Source: Pseudomonadota bacterium
GTDB taxonomy: Bacteria > Pseudomonadota > Alphaproteobacteria > Geminicoccales > Geminicoccaceae
NCBI GenBank assembly: GCA_030549795.1
Contig: JAUQQO010000010.1
Location: 1-64,000 of the forward strand
Direction: 5' to 3'
DNA: 64,000 nucleotides
Shown: in pieces, positions 17,603 through 26,235 of the stretch
Position numbering within the stretch: the first letter of the stretch is position 1
Layout of the letters: the number at the start of each line of letters is the position of its first letter
Position numbers and translations under genes: made by a program
The notes under the pieces: generated by a model
What the model saw: the letters and a program-made list of their open reading frames with translations, nothing else
Databases searched by the model: none
Told to the model about the DNA's origin: nothing

Positions 17603-18724
17603 ATGCAACCTCGAAGCGAAGATTCGGGGGCTCACCGAGCGACGATTCGAGTGCTGGACGCCGGCGAGCCGGTGGAAGACGCCAAGCTTCGCCTCATGCG
17701 CTTGCCCGACGGCCGTCTCGGCGCCCTCTGGCGCGGCCAAGTGTTCCCGCTCGCCGCGGACGGCTCGATCGACATCGCAGGCCCCTTCGAGCCGGCCGAT
17801 GCCTGTCGCCCCTTGCCCACCGCTCCCGGTGCTCAGGGCTGGTCGCTGCTCGAAGGACACGAGGAGGCCGTTCTGCTGCTCCAAGGCGACGCACTTACGC
17901 GTGATGCCGCGCTCGCTGCGTTGCGCGCAGCCGGGCTCTCCGCGATCAGAGCGTATCCCGCTCTCAACCCGGATCTCGAGGCTGACTGGTCGATACGGCT
18001 TCTTATTCCCCGCGAGGGGCCTCCGTTGCGGGAGCGCATTGCGGCCCTGCTCGGCGAGAGCGCTGTCGAACCCACACCGCCTTCGACCGAAGAGCGGCTG
18101 CGATTGCGGTTGCTCGAGCAGCAGGTGCAGCGAGTTCTGGCGGAACGCGATCGCCTTCGCGCCGAGGTCGAGATGCTGCGGCGCGCGCAGACAGAGGCGC
18201 TTTCGGGAAAGGAGCGAAAACCCGCCCTTGAGCGCGTACGGGAGCTGGAACGGGAGGTGGAGCGGGCGCACGCGGAGATCGAGGCGCTGCAAAAGGCGCT
18301 TGCGGACGCTGAAGCGCGGGTGAGGCCGGGTTCACGAGCCGACGACACGCGTTTGCATCACCGACTTGCCGCCGAGATCGAAGCGTTTCTCGAAGCCTTT
18401 CCGCGCATCGAGCTTGTGGGCGATAGTATTCTTACCCTTCTTATCGACTACAGCGCGCGTACCTCAGTCTATCGGGTGTTGAGCGAGCTTGAGAGGGGTG
18501 TGGAGCTGCATCGCCGATTCAAGCCGGTTCGAGGCGCGGACGGATGGTGGGAGTGCCACGTGTCTACAGGACACGATGACAGGGGCCGCATCTACATCCG
18601 TTGGGCGGTGGAGCGCTGGCGCGTGCTCGTGTCGATCAAAGAAGCGCAAAAGCGCGACCTCGCATGGCTCAAATCCAATCTTGGAAATAGCGCTCGCAAA
18701 GCTCCGCAATCATCGCATCCATAA
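17603..18724 (+). CDS. Unrecognised coiled-coil protein with RelE-like C-terminal domain, divergent from Zorya
   Basis: The 373-residue protein has no signal peptide or membrane helix. Residues 1-145 form a mixed domain with beta-like strands (ATIRVLDAGEPVEDAKLRLM; LPDGRLGALWRGQVFPL). Residues about 165-250 are a charged heptad-rich coiled coil (LLEQQVQRVLAERDRLRAEV; RELEREVERAHAEIEALQKA). The last 120 residues contain FKPVRGADGWWECHVST, then RIYIRW and RWRVLVSIKEAQKRDLAWLK. That order of strands and the final Lys-x3-Gln-Lys-Arg resemble RelE/HigB-type toxin folds. It is not one of the four known type I Zorya components. The start at 17603 has a weak ribosome-binding site. Function is unknown; a sensor, regulator or toxin role is speculation. 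Confidence 0.72.
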   Translation: MQPRSEDSGAHRATIRVLDAGEPVEDAKLRLMRLPDGRLGALWRGQVFPLAADGSIDIAGPFEPADACRPLPTAPGAQGWSLLEGHEEAVLLLQGDALTRDAALAALRAAGLSAIRAYPALNPDLEADWSIRLLIPREGPPLRERIAALLGESAVEPTPPSTEERLRLRLLEQQVQRVLAERDRLRAEVEMLRRAQTEALSGKERKPALERVRELEREVERAHAEIEALQKALADAEARVRPGSRADDTRLHHRLAAEIEAFLEAFPRIELVGDSILTLLIDYSARTSVYRVLSELERGVELHRRFKPVRGADGWWECHVSTGHDDRGRIYIRWAVERWRVLVSIKEAQKRDLAWLKSNLGNSARKAPQSSHP

Positions 18725-18774
18725 GGTTCAAGTGTCAGTATGCGCGCAGATGCGAAACCGATGAAGAAGTGGAA

Positions 18775-19170
18775 ATGACGACATTACCTTTCGCCACTAC
18801 TGAGCTTCCTGAGATCGCCGACACCCTCGCTCCCGACGGCTCGGAGATCCGCATCTTGCCGCAGCTCTCGCGCGGCTCGATGGTGCATGCGCGCCTTTTG
18901 CCCGGCCGCACCTCCAAAGCGGTCCGTCACCGCACGGTCGAAGAGCTCTGGTTCGTGCTCGCCGGCCAAGGCGAGATGTGGCGCAAACAGGGCGCGCGCG
19001 AAGAAATCGTGCGCCTTCTCCCCGGCGTGGCGCTCAGCATCCCGGTCGGTACGATCTTTCAGTTCCGCAACACCGGCACGGAGCCCTTGGACGTCGTGCT
19101 CGTCACCATGCCCCCCTGGCCGGGAGCCGAGGAGGCAGTGGTCGAACAAGGCCCCTGGGTGGCGGATTGA
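18775..19170 (+). CDS. Single-domain cupin protein
   Basis: This small cupin has 131 residues from the ATG at 18775; a GTG at 18769 is in frame. It carries cupin motif 1 in the form [20 protein letters not shown] and motif 2 in [17 protein letters not shown]. The metal-binding set is incomplete compared with classical G(X)5HXH sites, as only some His/Glu are kept. Such proteins range from sugar isomerases to binding proteins, and no substrate can be named. It lies 50 bases after the coiled-coil gene in the same direction but is probably chromosomal background. Confidence 0.82.
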   Translation: MTTLPFATTELPEIADTLAPDGSEIRILPQLSRGSMVHARLLPGRTSKAVRHRTVEELWFVLAGQGEMWRKQGAREEIVRLLPGVALSIPVGTIFQFRNTGTEPLDVVLVTMPPWPGAEEAVVEQGPWVAD

Positions 19171-19173
19171 GCC

Positions 19174-19281
19174 TCACGCCAACAAGAAGTTGGAGGCGAG
19201 CGCGAGCAACAGCGAACCGATCACGAGCCCGCCCACGATCAGTCGCTCGCGCAACTTCCGCGACAGTCGGCACCGCGCCAT
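19174..19281 (-). CDS. Possible 35-residue single-helix membrane protein
   Basis: An ATG at 19281 opens a frame for a basic N-terminus ([14 protein letters not shown]) followed by one hydrophobic helix ([15 protein letters not shown]), a plausible small membrane protein of the positive-inside type. Its stop lies three bases beyond the converging cupin stop. The ribosome-binding site is weak, and it is too short for family assignment. It may be spurious. Confidence 0.35.
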   Translation of the reverse strand: MARCRLSRKLRERLIVGGLVIGSLLLALASNFLLA

Positions 19282-19565
19282 CGTTGTCTTTATCCCGATC
19301 CCGCACACGCTTACCCACGGACAAGAGTTTGCCCGCGGGACGATTGAAAATGGGTGACCATCGTCACACAGTATGTTGTAGATATGCAACAATCGCGTGG
19401 GTTCGCCGGCCCGAGCCCAAGCGGCAGCGACCCGCGCGCAGGTGTAGCCGGCGCTCTTCGGCCCCAAGCGCCGCGCCCCCCGCGGCCCGGCGCCCAGCCG
19501 CCGAGGGCAAGGCGAGGGCGCAGCCGCCCTTGGCCACAGCCGCCGCCAATCCCTATGTGAAGGCC
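19282..19565. promoter_or_regulatory. Leader of trmFO with AT-rich patch and inverted repeats
   Basis: This is most of the largest gene-poor gap in the window. Bases 19344-19391 are conspicuously AT-rich for this genome and contain GTGAC-CATC-GTCAC (19354-19367) and TGTTG-N8-CAACA just after it, with TTGAAA at 19344. This looks like a promoter/operator for trmFO, though the -35/-10 spacing is not ideal. The rest (about 19392-19565) is GC-rich, with no other feature seen. Confidence 0.3.
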
Positions 19566-20933
19566 ATGAGCAAAGAGATGGTGACCATCATCGGCGGCGG
19601 GCTCGCCGGCTCGGAAGCCGCCTGGCAACTCGCGCGTGCCGGGGTGCGGGTACGCCTTGTCGAGATGCGGCCCGTGCACCCCACACCCGCCCACAAGACC
19701 GATCGCTTCGCCGAACTCGTCTGCTCCAACTCCTTTCGCTCCGACGACTGTTTCGGCAACGCCGTGGGGCTGTTGCACGAGGAGATGCGGCGGCTCGGCT
19801 CGCTGATCATGGCCATGGCCGACCGCCATAAGCTCCCTGCCGGCTCGGCACTGGCCGTCGACCGCGACGGTTTCGCCAAGGCGGTGAGCGAAGCCCTGCT
19901 CAGCCATCCCCTGATCACAATCGAGCGGCGGGTGGTCGAGCGGCTGCCGGCGCGGGAGGAGGGCCCGACGATCGTCGCCACCGGCCCGCTCACCCACGAG
20001 GCGCTCGCCCGCGATATCCAGCGCGTGGGTGGGGAAAAACAACTCGCTTTCTTCGATGCCATCGCCCCCATCGTCTACAAGGACTCGATCGACTTCTCCA
20101 AGGCGTGGATGCAGTCGCGCTGGAACGAAGCTGGACCCGCGGGCACCGGCGCCGACTACATCAACTGCCCGCTCGATAAAGAACAATACGAAGCCTTCAT
20201 CGATGCGCTGCTGACGGCGGAGAAGATCGAGTTCCACGAGTGGGAAAAGGACACGCCCTACTTCGAGGGCTGCCTGCCGATCGAGGTGATGGCGGCGCGC
20301 GGCCGCGACACCTTGCGCTTCGGCCCGATGAAACCGGTGGGTCTGGTCGATCCGCGCACCGGCAAACGGCCCTATGCTGTGGTCCAGCTGCGCCAGGACA
20401 ATGCGCTCGGAACGCTCTGGAACATGGTGGGCTTTCAAACCAAGCTCAAATATGGCGAGCAAATCCGGGTGTTCCGCATGATCCCGGGGCTCGAGCGGGC
20501 CGAGTTCGCGCGTCTCGGTGGGCTGCACCGCAATACCTTCATCAACAGTCCGCGCCTTTTGGATTCGACGCTGCGCTTTAAGCCCATGCCGTGGATCCGC
20601 TTCGCCGGGCAGATCACCGGCTGCGAGGGCTATGTCGAGAGCGCGGCGCTTGGGCTCCTCGCCGGGCGTTTTTGGGCGGCCGAGCTCGCGGGGCACGAGC
20701 CGGTTCCGCCGCCGCCCGAGACCGCGCACGGGGCGCTGCTCGCGCATGTTACGGGCGGAGCGCGCGCCGAGACCTTCCAGCCGATGAACGTCAACTTTGG
20801 CCTTTTCCCGCCGTTGCCGCCGGAGGTGCCGAAGAGCGCGCGGAAACGGGCGTTGGCCGAACGGGCGCTGGCAGCGCTTGCCGCATGGATCGCAACCGAG
20901 GCGCGACCCGCCGCTTTGGCTTGTCAATCGTAG
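19566..20933 (+). CDS. trmFO: Folate/FAD-dependent tRNA U54 methyltransferase TrmFO
   Basis: The enzyme makes ribothymidine at position 54 of tRNA using methylene-tetrahydrofolate and FADH2. The 455-residue length is normal. The N-terminal dinucleotide motif [18 protein letters not shown] is followed by [15 protein letters not shown] and the CSNSFRSDD motif with a conserved Cys. Further family stretches are [26 protein letters not shown] and [15 protein letters not shown]. The start at 19566 has GAAGG eight bases upstream; the frame is open further upstream only as GC-rich shadow. It is followed by minC. Confidence 0.96.
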   Translation: MSKEMVTIIGGGLAGSEAAWQLARAGVRVRLVEMRPVHPTPAHKTDRFAELVCSNSFRSDDCFGNAVGLLHEEMRRLGSLIMAMADRHKLPAGSALAVDRDGFAKAVSEALLSHPLITIERRVVERLPAREEGPTIVATGPLTHEALARDIQRVGGEKQLAFFDAIAPIVYKDSIDFSKAWMQSRWNEAGPAGTGADYINCPLDKEQYEAFIDALLTAEKIEFHEWEKDTPYFEGCLPIEVMAARGRDTLRFGPMKPVGLVDPRTGKRPYAVVQLRQDNALGTLWNMVGFQTKLKYGEQIRVFRMIPGLERAEFARLGGLHRNTFINSPRLLDSTLRFKPMPWIRFAGQITGCEGYVESAALGLLAGRFWAAELAGHEPVPPPPETAHGALLAHVTGGARAETFQPMNVNFGLFPPLPPEVPKSARKRALAERALAALAAWIATEARPAALACQS

Positions 20934-21000
20934 AAAATCAGCTAGAAGCGCGAATGAGGACGTCGGGCGGACCGTGAGGGTCCCCTCGACGACCGGCGAT

Positions 21001-21777
21001 ATGCTACCTTGCCCACGCCGGTCGGAAACCAACGCCACCGTGGAACGGCCATCGCAAACCCGAGCCGCAAGTGAGCACAAGGTGCAGCCGTTTCAGCTCC
21101 GCGGCTCGGTGCAGACGATTTTGTGCCTGCGCCTTCTGGCACCGGGCGACCCCGAGTTCATCCCGCTGTTGCGCGATAAGGTCGCGCACAGCCCCGATTT
21201 CTTCCGCGACGCGCCGTTGGTTTTGGACGTCGCACCGGTGGCGGACACGCCGCCTATCGATCTCGCCGCTTTGGTTGCTGACCTGCGCCGCCTGCGGCTG
21301 GTCCCGGTCGGGGTTCAAAACGCCTCGCCGCCCTGGCAAGAGGCAGCGCGCGCGGCGGGCCTCGCCCTCTTCCCGGCGGGGGGATCGGCATCCGGCGTCG
21401 ATGCGACCGCCGCCCGCGCCCGTTCGGTCCCGGCTGCGCCCAGGCGCGCAGCCGGCCTTGTGATCAGCGAGCCGGTGCGCGGCGGGCAACAGGTCCGCTG
21501 CCCCGATGGCGATCTCACCGTGCTCGCTCCGGTCGGGCATGGCGCCGAGCTCGTCGCCGCCGGCCACATCCACGTCTACGGGCCCTTGCGGGGGCGTGCC
21601 TTCGCCGGTGCCGAGGGGGATGATCGGGCGATGATCTTCTGCGATCAGCTGGAAGCCGAGCTGCTCGCCATCGCCGGCGTCTATCTGGTCGCCGAGGACA
21701 TCGACCGGCGCCTTTTCGGCCGGCGGGTTCGGGTGTGGAGCGAGGGTGAACGCCTGGTCATGGTTCCGGTTCCCTGA
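21001..21777 (+). CDS. minC: Septum-site determining protein MinC
   Basis: This FtsZ-assembly inhibitor of the Min system has 258 residues. The N-terminal domain (FQLRGSVQTILCLRLL onward) is followed by a variable linker. The C-terminal beta-helix domain carries the family signatures PVRGGQQVRCPDGDLTVLAPVGHGAEL and GHIHVYGPLRGRAFAG. The start at 21001 has a weak ribosome-binding site, so the first 20-30 residues are uncertain. The order minC-minD-minE is classical. Confidence 0.93.
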   Translation: MLPCPRRSETNATVERPSQTRAASEHKVQPFQLRGSVQTILCLRLLAPGDPEFIPLLRDKVAHSPDFFRDAPLVLDVAPVADTPPIDLAALVADLRRLRLVPVGVQNASPPWQEAARAAGLALFPAGGSASGVDATAARARSVPAAPRRAAGLVISEPVRGGQQVRCPDGDLTVLAPVGHGAELVAAGHIHVYGPLRGRAFAGAEGDDRAMIFCDQLEAELLAIAGVYLVAEDIDRRLFGRRVRVWSEGERLVMVPVP

Positions 21778-21818
21778 CGCGGCTCGGCCGCGGCGAATAA
21801 GCACATCCGGAGGAGCTC

Positions 21819-22634
21819 TTGTCGCACGTCATCGTCGTCACCTCGGGCAAAGGCGGAGTGGGTAAGACCACGAGCGCGGCGGCGATCGGCGCCGGCCTCG
21901 CGCTCAAGGGCAAAAAGACCTGTGTGATCGACTTCGATGTCGGCTTGAGGAACCTCGATCTCGTCATGGGGGTCGAGCGGCGGGTGGTCTTCGACTTCAT
22001 CAATGTCATCAATGACGGCATCCGCCTGCACCAAGCCCTGATCAAGGACAAACGGATCGAGGGCCTCTACATTCTGCCCACGTCACAAACACGCGACAAA
22101 GACGCACTCACCCGCGAGGGTGTCGAGCGGGTGATCGAAGAGCTCAAACAGGAGTTCGATTACATCATCTGCGATAGCCCTGCCGGCATCGAAAAGGGCG
22201 CGTATATGGCGCTCTACTTTGCCGATGAGGCGATCGTCGTCACCAACCCGGAAGTGAGCTCGGTTCGCGACAGCGACCGCATCCTCGGCATTCTCAACTC
22301 CAAATCGCGGCGCGCCGAGCGCGGCGAACCGCCCATGAAACAGCACCTCTTGCTCACCCGCTACGACCTCGAGCGGGTGGCCAAGGGCGAGATGCTGAAG
22401 CTCGACGACGTGGTCGAAATCCTCGCCATCCCGGTGCTCGGCGTCATCCCCGAGGATGATGCCGTGCTGCAATGCTCGAATAACGGCATGCCGGTCGTGC
22501 TCGAACCCAAATGCATGGCAGCACAGGCCTATATGGACGCGGTGCGACGCCTTCTGGGCGAAACGGTTGAGCTCCGCTTCATCACCCCGCCGAAAAAGAG
22601 TTTCGTCAATTGGCTGTTGCGGAGGTCCGCGTGA
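21819..22634 (+). CDS. minD: Septum-site determining ATPase MinD
   Basis: This ParA/MinD-type ATPase of 271 residues starts at a TTG with CCGGAGGAG upstream. The deviant Walker A motif SGKGGVGKTT (residues 9-18) carries the signature lysine, with VIDFDVGLRNLDLVMG and a Walker-B-like YIICDSPAGIEKG following. The C-terminal KKSFVNWLLRR is the amphipathic membrane-targeting helix. It recruits MinC to the membrane and oscillates with MinE. The stop overlaps the minE start as GTGA. Confidence 0.97.
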   Translation: MSHVIVVTSGKGGVGKTTSAAAIGAGLALKGKKTCVIDFDVGLRNLDLVMGVERRVVFDFINVINDGIRLHQALIKDKRIEGLYILPTSQTRDKDALTREGVERVIEELKQEFDYIICDSPAGIEKGAYMALYFADEAIVVTNPEVSSVRDSDRILGILNSKSRRAERGEPPMKQHLLLTRYDLERVAKGEMLKLDDVVEILAIPVLGVIPEDDAVLQCSNNGMPVVLEPKCMAAQAYMDAVRRLLGETVELRFITPPKKSFVNWLLRRSA

Positions 22635-22921
22635 GGCTCAAGGATTTCTTCGAGCTCTTCCGCGGCACCACCGCCCGCCAGCCGAGCAGTGCCGCGCGCG
22701 CCAAAGAACGCCTGCAGGTCATTTTGGCCGTCGAACGACCCCTCACGCGCGGCCAGCCGGACTTCCTTCCGCTTTTGCAGCGCGAGATCTTAGAGGTCAT
22801 TCGAAAGTACGTCCCCATCGACGAGAAGAAGATCAAGATCGAAGTCGAGCGCGAAGCCGACATGTCGCTGCTCGCCGTCTCGATCGAGCTCCCGCACACG
22901 GCCCTCTCCCGCGCGCTTTAA
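22631..22921 (+). CDS. minE: Cell-division topological specificity factor MinE
   Basis: This 96-residue protein begins with the membrane-binding/anti-MinCD helix (RLKDFFELFRG), followed by AKERLQVILAVER. The topological-specificity domain contains LLQREILEVIRKYVPID and IKIEVEREADMSLLAVSIELP. The GTG start at 22631 overlaps the minD stop and has GGAGG six bases upstream; an upstream ATG at 22610 is in frame but less likely. It restricts MinCD to the poles. Confidence 0.95.
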   Translation: MRLKDFFELFRGTTARQPSSAARAKERLQVILAVERPLTRGQPDFLPLLQREILEVIRKYVPIDEKKIKIEVEREADMSLLAVSIELPHTALSRAL

Positions 22922-22973
22922 CCAAAGCCGAAGGCGCAACGCCGCCGCGGCGGCTGCATCGACCTCCTTTGGT
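22921..22973 (+). repeat. Inverted repeat after minE
   Basis: ACCAAAG at 22921-22927 pairs with CTTTGGT at 22967-22973. The intervening segment contains the self-complementary GCCGCCGCGGCGGC. It could fold as a large stem after minCDE, but there is no T-run after it, so it may be a Rho-linked or stability element rather than a terminator. The remaining gap to mltA shows nothing else. Confidence 0.35.
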
Positions 22974-23073
22974 GATCACGGTGACAACGGACCCGCGCCC
23001 GCACCATGCGGCTTTCTGATCGCTATCAGCCGAAGGCAACACAGAGGTGAGCGCGGACGATGCTGTTGCGCAC

Positions 23074-24279
23074 TCAGCTCGCGCGCCGCGGTTCGACCTC
23101 GGCCGGCAACAACAGCCAAAAGCGACCGCGCGAGCGCATGTGACCGGCGGCGAACTCGGCTTGCGGTCCGCTGCCCCAAAAGAGATCGCCGCGCACCGGC
23201 CCCTTGATCGCGCCCCCTGTGTCCTGGGCGACGACGAGCCGGCGCAAGGGCTCGTCTCCAGCCGCGGTCGGTGCCGAAGTATCGAGCCAGAGCAGGGCAC
23301 CTAAGGGCACGAAGCGCCGATCCACCGCAAGCGAGCGCAGCGGGGTCAAAGGAACGCCCTGTGCTCCGGGCGGGCCCGGCGCATCGCCAAGAGGGGGCAG
23401 TTCGCGGAAAAAGACATAGGATGGGTTCTTGTGCAGGATCTCGAACAGACGGTCGGGATGGCGCGCGAGCCAATCGGCGATCGCCTGCATCGAGACCTCC
23501 TCGCGCGCGAGCGCGCCCATCGCGATAAGATCGCGGCCGATCGCACGATAGGGATGGCCGTTCTGTTCGGCATAGCCGATGCGGATCTCACCCCCATCGC
23601 GCAGGCGAATGCGCCCCGAGCCTTGGATGTGGAGGAAGAAGAGCGCGATCGGATCGGCCACCCAAGCGAGTTCGAGCCCGCGACCGGAAAGCGCGCCGGC
23701 ATCGATCTCGGCGCGGCTGTAGTAGGGAACGAGCCGCCCGCGCTCCACTCTGCCCACGAGCCTGCGCCCCTCGAGCGCGGGATCGAAGCGGCCGAGCTCG
23801 ACCACGACGAGATCTTCCGGTGTGCGGTAAACGGGAAAGCGATAGGTCGCATCCGCTGTCCGCGCACCCTCGAGCAGCGGCTCGAAATAACCGGTAAAAA
23901 GGCCTTCTGCTGTGCCGCGGTCAGTCACGAGCCACGGACGCGTGTGGCGCTCGAGCACCTGGCGCGCCGCTTCGGCATCCGCAAACGGTCCGGCGAGTGC
24001 CGCACACAGCCGACGCCAGACGCGTACCTCGCCGAAAGCCGGATCGCGGGCGAAGGGTTCGGCGTCCTGCCGGCGCTCGATGAGGCGACAGGAGCGGGCG
24101 AAGGCGCTAAGCGCGGGGCGCGGATCGTCACTGTGCCAGCCGGGCAGCTCGGCAAAGCGCGCCGGTTTGAGGAGAAGGGTCGGCTCGGCGGGCGGCGGTG
24201 GCCTGGTCCACCACCAGAGCGCCGCAGCGACCGCGGCCAGCGCGAGGGCGAGGGTTATGCCGACACGAAGCGACCTCAC
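23074..24279 (-). CDS. mltA: Membrane-bound lytic murein transglycosylase A
   Basis: This periplasmic enzyme cleaves the MurNAc-GlcNAc bond with formation of anhydro-muropeptides. The 401-residue protein has an N-terminal membrane anchor (GITLALALAAVAAALWWW). The MltA domain includes GYFEPLLEG, FFLHIQGSGRIRLRDG and NGHPYRAIGR. A 3D barrel follows with PLGALLWLDT and VVAQDTGGAIKGPVRGDLFWG, where the catalytic Asp of the family sits. I chose the GTG at 24279 because it overlaps the Tim44 stop as GTGA; an ATG at 24348 would add 23 residues antisense-free but lies inside Tim44. Confidence 0.93.
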   Translation of the reverse strand: MRSLRVGITLALALAAVAAALWWWTRPPPPAEPTLLLKPARFAELPGWHSDDPRPALSAFARSCRLIERRQDAEPFARDPAFGEVRVWRRLCAALAGPFADAEAARQVLERHTRPWLVTDRGTAEGLFTGYFEPLLEGARTADATYRFPVYRTPEDLVVVELGRFDPALEGRRLVGRVERGRLVPYYSRAEIDAGALSGRGLELAWVADPIALFFLHIQGSGRIRLRDGGEIRIGYAEQNGHPYRAIGRDLIAMGALAREEVSMQAIADWLARHPDRLFEILHKNPSYVFFRELPPLGDAPGPPGAQGVPLTPLRSLAVDRRFVPLGALLWLDTSAPTAAGDEPLRRLVVAQDTGGAIKGPVRGDLFWGSGPQAEFAAGHMRSRGRFWLLLPAEVEPRRAS

Positions 24280-24965
24280 GCCCCGGAGCGGGTCTCGACC
24301 AGAAGCCAGTTGGGATCGGGCGAGCGGACGTCGCGCTCGAAGGTCCACACGTCCACCACCGTCTCCACCGCGTCTGGATCACCCTCGACCAGGCGGCCCG
24401 CGGCATCGCGCGTGCAGTTGCTCTGCTCGCTCGTGAAACGGACGGTGATGCGGGCGGTGTGGCCGTCGAGATCGGCGGCCAGCACTTCGGCGGCGCGGAT
24501 CGCGTGCAGCCGAGTTTCGAGCGTGTGGCCGCGGTGTGCGCGCTCGTCGATGGCAGCCGCGAAGCTCGCGAACACCGGGGGAGCGAGCAACGGCTCCAAG
24601 GTCGCCTTGTCGCCGCGGGCGAAGGCCTCGACGATCATGGCGAAGGCGGTGCGGGCGCCCTCGAGGAAATGGTCGAGATCGAAGCGCGGATCGGCGAGGC
24701 GCAGGCGGGTGAGCCCTTGCTTGATGTCGGGCGCGGCATCGGCGGCGATCGGCGTCTCCTCCAAAGAAGCACGCCGCCGATCGGGCAAGGCCACCACCTG
24801 CTCCCCCGCTTCGCTGCTCACCGGGGCGGGCTGCGGCTGGATGCGCGGCGGGCGCTGTCGCTCGTGGCCGGTGCGCCGACCGAGCACAGCACGCAAGCGC
24901 ATGGCGACGAACACCGCGACGACAGCGAAGAAGAGAATATCGAGGATGGCGAAACCGTCGGACAT
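24276..24965 (-). CDS. Tim44-domain membrane-associated protein
   Basis: This 229-residue protein has one N-terminal hydrophobic helix (ILDILFFAVVAVFVAMRL), a Pro-rich linker (residues 35-75) and a C-terminal Tim44/NTF2-like fold (FLEGARTAFAMIVEAFARGD; ARITVRFTSEQSN). It corresponds to the alphaproteobacterial Tim44-like protein found upstream of mltA and divergent from secB. A role in protein or membrane assembly is assumed from the mitochondrial relative, not shown. It is followed directly by mltA. Confidence 0.87.
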   Translation of the reverse strand: MSDGFAILDILFFAVVAVFVAMRLRAVLGRRTGHERQRPPRIQPQPAPVSSEAGEQVVALPDRRRASLEETPIAADAAPDIKQGLTRLRLADPRFDLDHFLEGARTAFAMIVEAFARGDKATLEPLLAPPVFASFAAAIDERAHRGHTLETRLHAIRAAEVLAADLDGHTARITVRFTSEQSNCTRDAAGRLVEGDPDAVETVVDVWTFERDVRSPDPNWLLVETRSGA

Positions 24966-25121
24966 TGTGAGATTTCGCTCGCGAGATGGCCGCCGTCGAC
25001 TGCGCGCGGGTCCGCTGTCGCACGGAATGGCTCGATGCCTTCGGGCCCATCATATAAGTGCCGGCGCGCGAAAACAAAGCGGCTGTGCGGTCGCGCCTGC
25101 GCGCGCCCGAAGAGGACGGTT

Positions 25122-25691
25122 ATGCTGTTGATCCGACACGCGGAATCGGAGTGGAATCGGCGCTTTGGGGCGAGCCGCGTCGATCCCGGCCTGCCCGATC
25201 CACCGCTCACGCGCGAAGGGATCGCCGCTGCCCGCGCCGCTGCGCGCGCTCTTAAAAGCGAGGGCATCTGCCGCCTGCTCGCCAGCCCCTATCGGCGGGC
25301 CCTGCAAACGGCGACGATCTTCGCGGACGTGCTGGGCGTGCCGATCGAGGTGGAGCCTTTGGTACGCGAGCGCTGTGCCTTCTCCTGCGATCAGGGCAGC
25401 CCACCTGAGCGTCTTGCAGCCGAATGGCCCGATCTCGATTTCGCGCATCTTGAGCCCCTGTGGTGGGGCGGGGTGATCGAGAGCATGGCGAGCTTCGAGG
25501 CCCGCGCCCGACGCTTTCTCGAGCGCGCGCAGGGTTTTGAGGAGCCACAGCGCATCGCGGTGATCACCCATTGGGGTTTCATCCGTTGCCTCACGGGGCA
25601 AGAAGTGGGAAATCTGGGCGCGGTCCGCTTGCGGTTGGCGCCGCGCGGCATATCGGACGTTCTGGTCAACGATCGAAGGATTCGAGGATGA
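25122..25691 (+). CDS. Histidine phosphatase family protein
   Basis: The 189-residue protein starts with the phosphohistidine motif LLIRHAESEWNRR (His7 as nucleophile). It has the second conserved arginine region (SPYRRALQTA) and the catalytic-acid/second-His region (VITHWGFIRCL, with the usual HGG changed to HWG). This places it in the phosphoglycerate mutase-like branch; the substrate is unknown. A GAGG ribosome-binding site precedes the ATG at 25122. The stop overlaps the secB start, so both are probably transcribed together. It is divergent from the Tim44 gene, with a 156-base gap. Confidence 0.85.
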   Translation: MLLIRHAESEWNRRFGASRVDPGLPDPPLTREGIAAARAAARALKSEGICRLLASPYRRALQTATIFADVLGVPIEVEPLVRERCAFSCDQGSPPERLAAEWPDLDFAHLEPLWWGGVIESMASFEARARRFLERAQGFEEPQRIAVITHWGFIRCLTGQEVGNLGAVRLRLAPRGISDVLVNDRRIRG

Positions 25692-26185
25692 GCGAGGCGG
25701 ATGCGCCCAAGGGTGCGGGCGAGCAGGCAGAGGCGAACCAGCCGCGGCTGTCGATCCTCACCCAATATGTCAAGGATCTTTCCTTCGAGAATCCGCGCGC
25801 GCCCATGGGCCTGGCGCCGGGCCAGCCGCGCCCGGAGATCCAAATCTCAGTTGAGACCAACGCGCGTCAGATCGGCGAGCAACATTTTGAAGTCACGCTT
25901 CAGATCAACATCGACGCCAAATCGGGGGAGAACCCCTTCTTTCTCCTCGAGCTCGCCTATGGAGGGGTGTTCGCGCTCGCCAACATCCCGGAGGATGCAC
26001 TACAACCTCTGCTCTTGATCGAGTGCCCGCGCATCCTCTTCCCCTTCGCGCGGCGTATCATCGCGGACATGACCCGCGATGGGGGGCTGCCGCCGTTGCT
26101 TCTCGACCCCATCGATTTCGCCACCCTCTACCGCCGCCGGCTGGCGCAACAGGCGGCGCGAACCGGTACTGCCGGTTCGGCCTAG
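25688..26185 (+). CDS. secB: Protein-export chaperone SecB
   Basis: The 165-residue tetrameric chaperone keeps preproteins unfolded and passes them to SecA. It has the conserved start LSILTQYVKDLSFENP, the FEVTLQINIDAK strand, the LELAYGGVFAL strand and the CPRILFPFARRIIADMTRDGG segment, ending with the helix FATLYRRRLAQQ. It overlaps the phosphatase stop by four bases. The nearby Tim44/mltA genes follow the common alphaproteobacterial arrangement. Confidence 0.96.
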   Translation: MSEADAPKGAGEQAEANQPRLSILTQYVKDLSFENPRAPMGLAPGQPRPEIQISVETNARQIGEQHFEVTLQINIDAKSGENPFFLLELAYGGVFALANIPEDALQPLLLIECPRILFPFARRIIADMTRDGGLPPLLLDPIDFATLYRRRLAQQAARTGTAGSA

Positions 26186-26191
26186 GCGCGG
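26160..26191 (+). terminator. Hairpins at the end of secB
   Basis: GAACCGG (26160-26166) pairs with CCGGTTC (26172-26178) within the last secB codons. A second stem (CGCGGC-GAG-GCCGCG) follows just after the stop. There is no T-run, so termination is uncertain. It lies between convergent secB and ilvE. Confidence 0.35.
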
Positions 26192-26235
26192 CGAGGCCGC
26201 GTGCACACGCCGCCGGTCCCGCGCGGACCGGTGGC

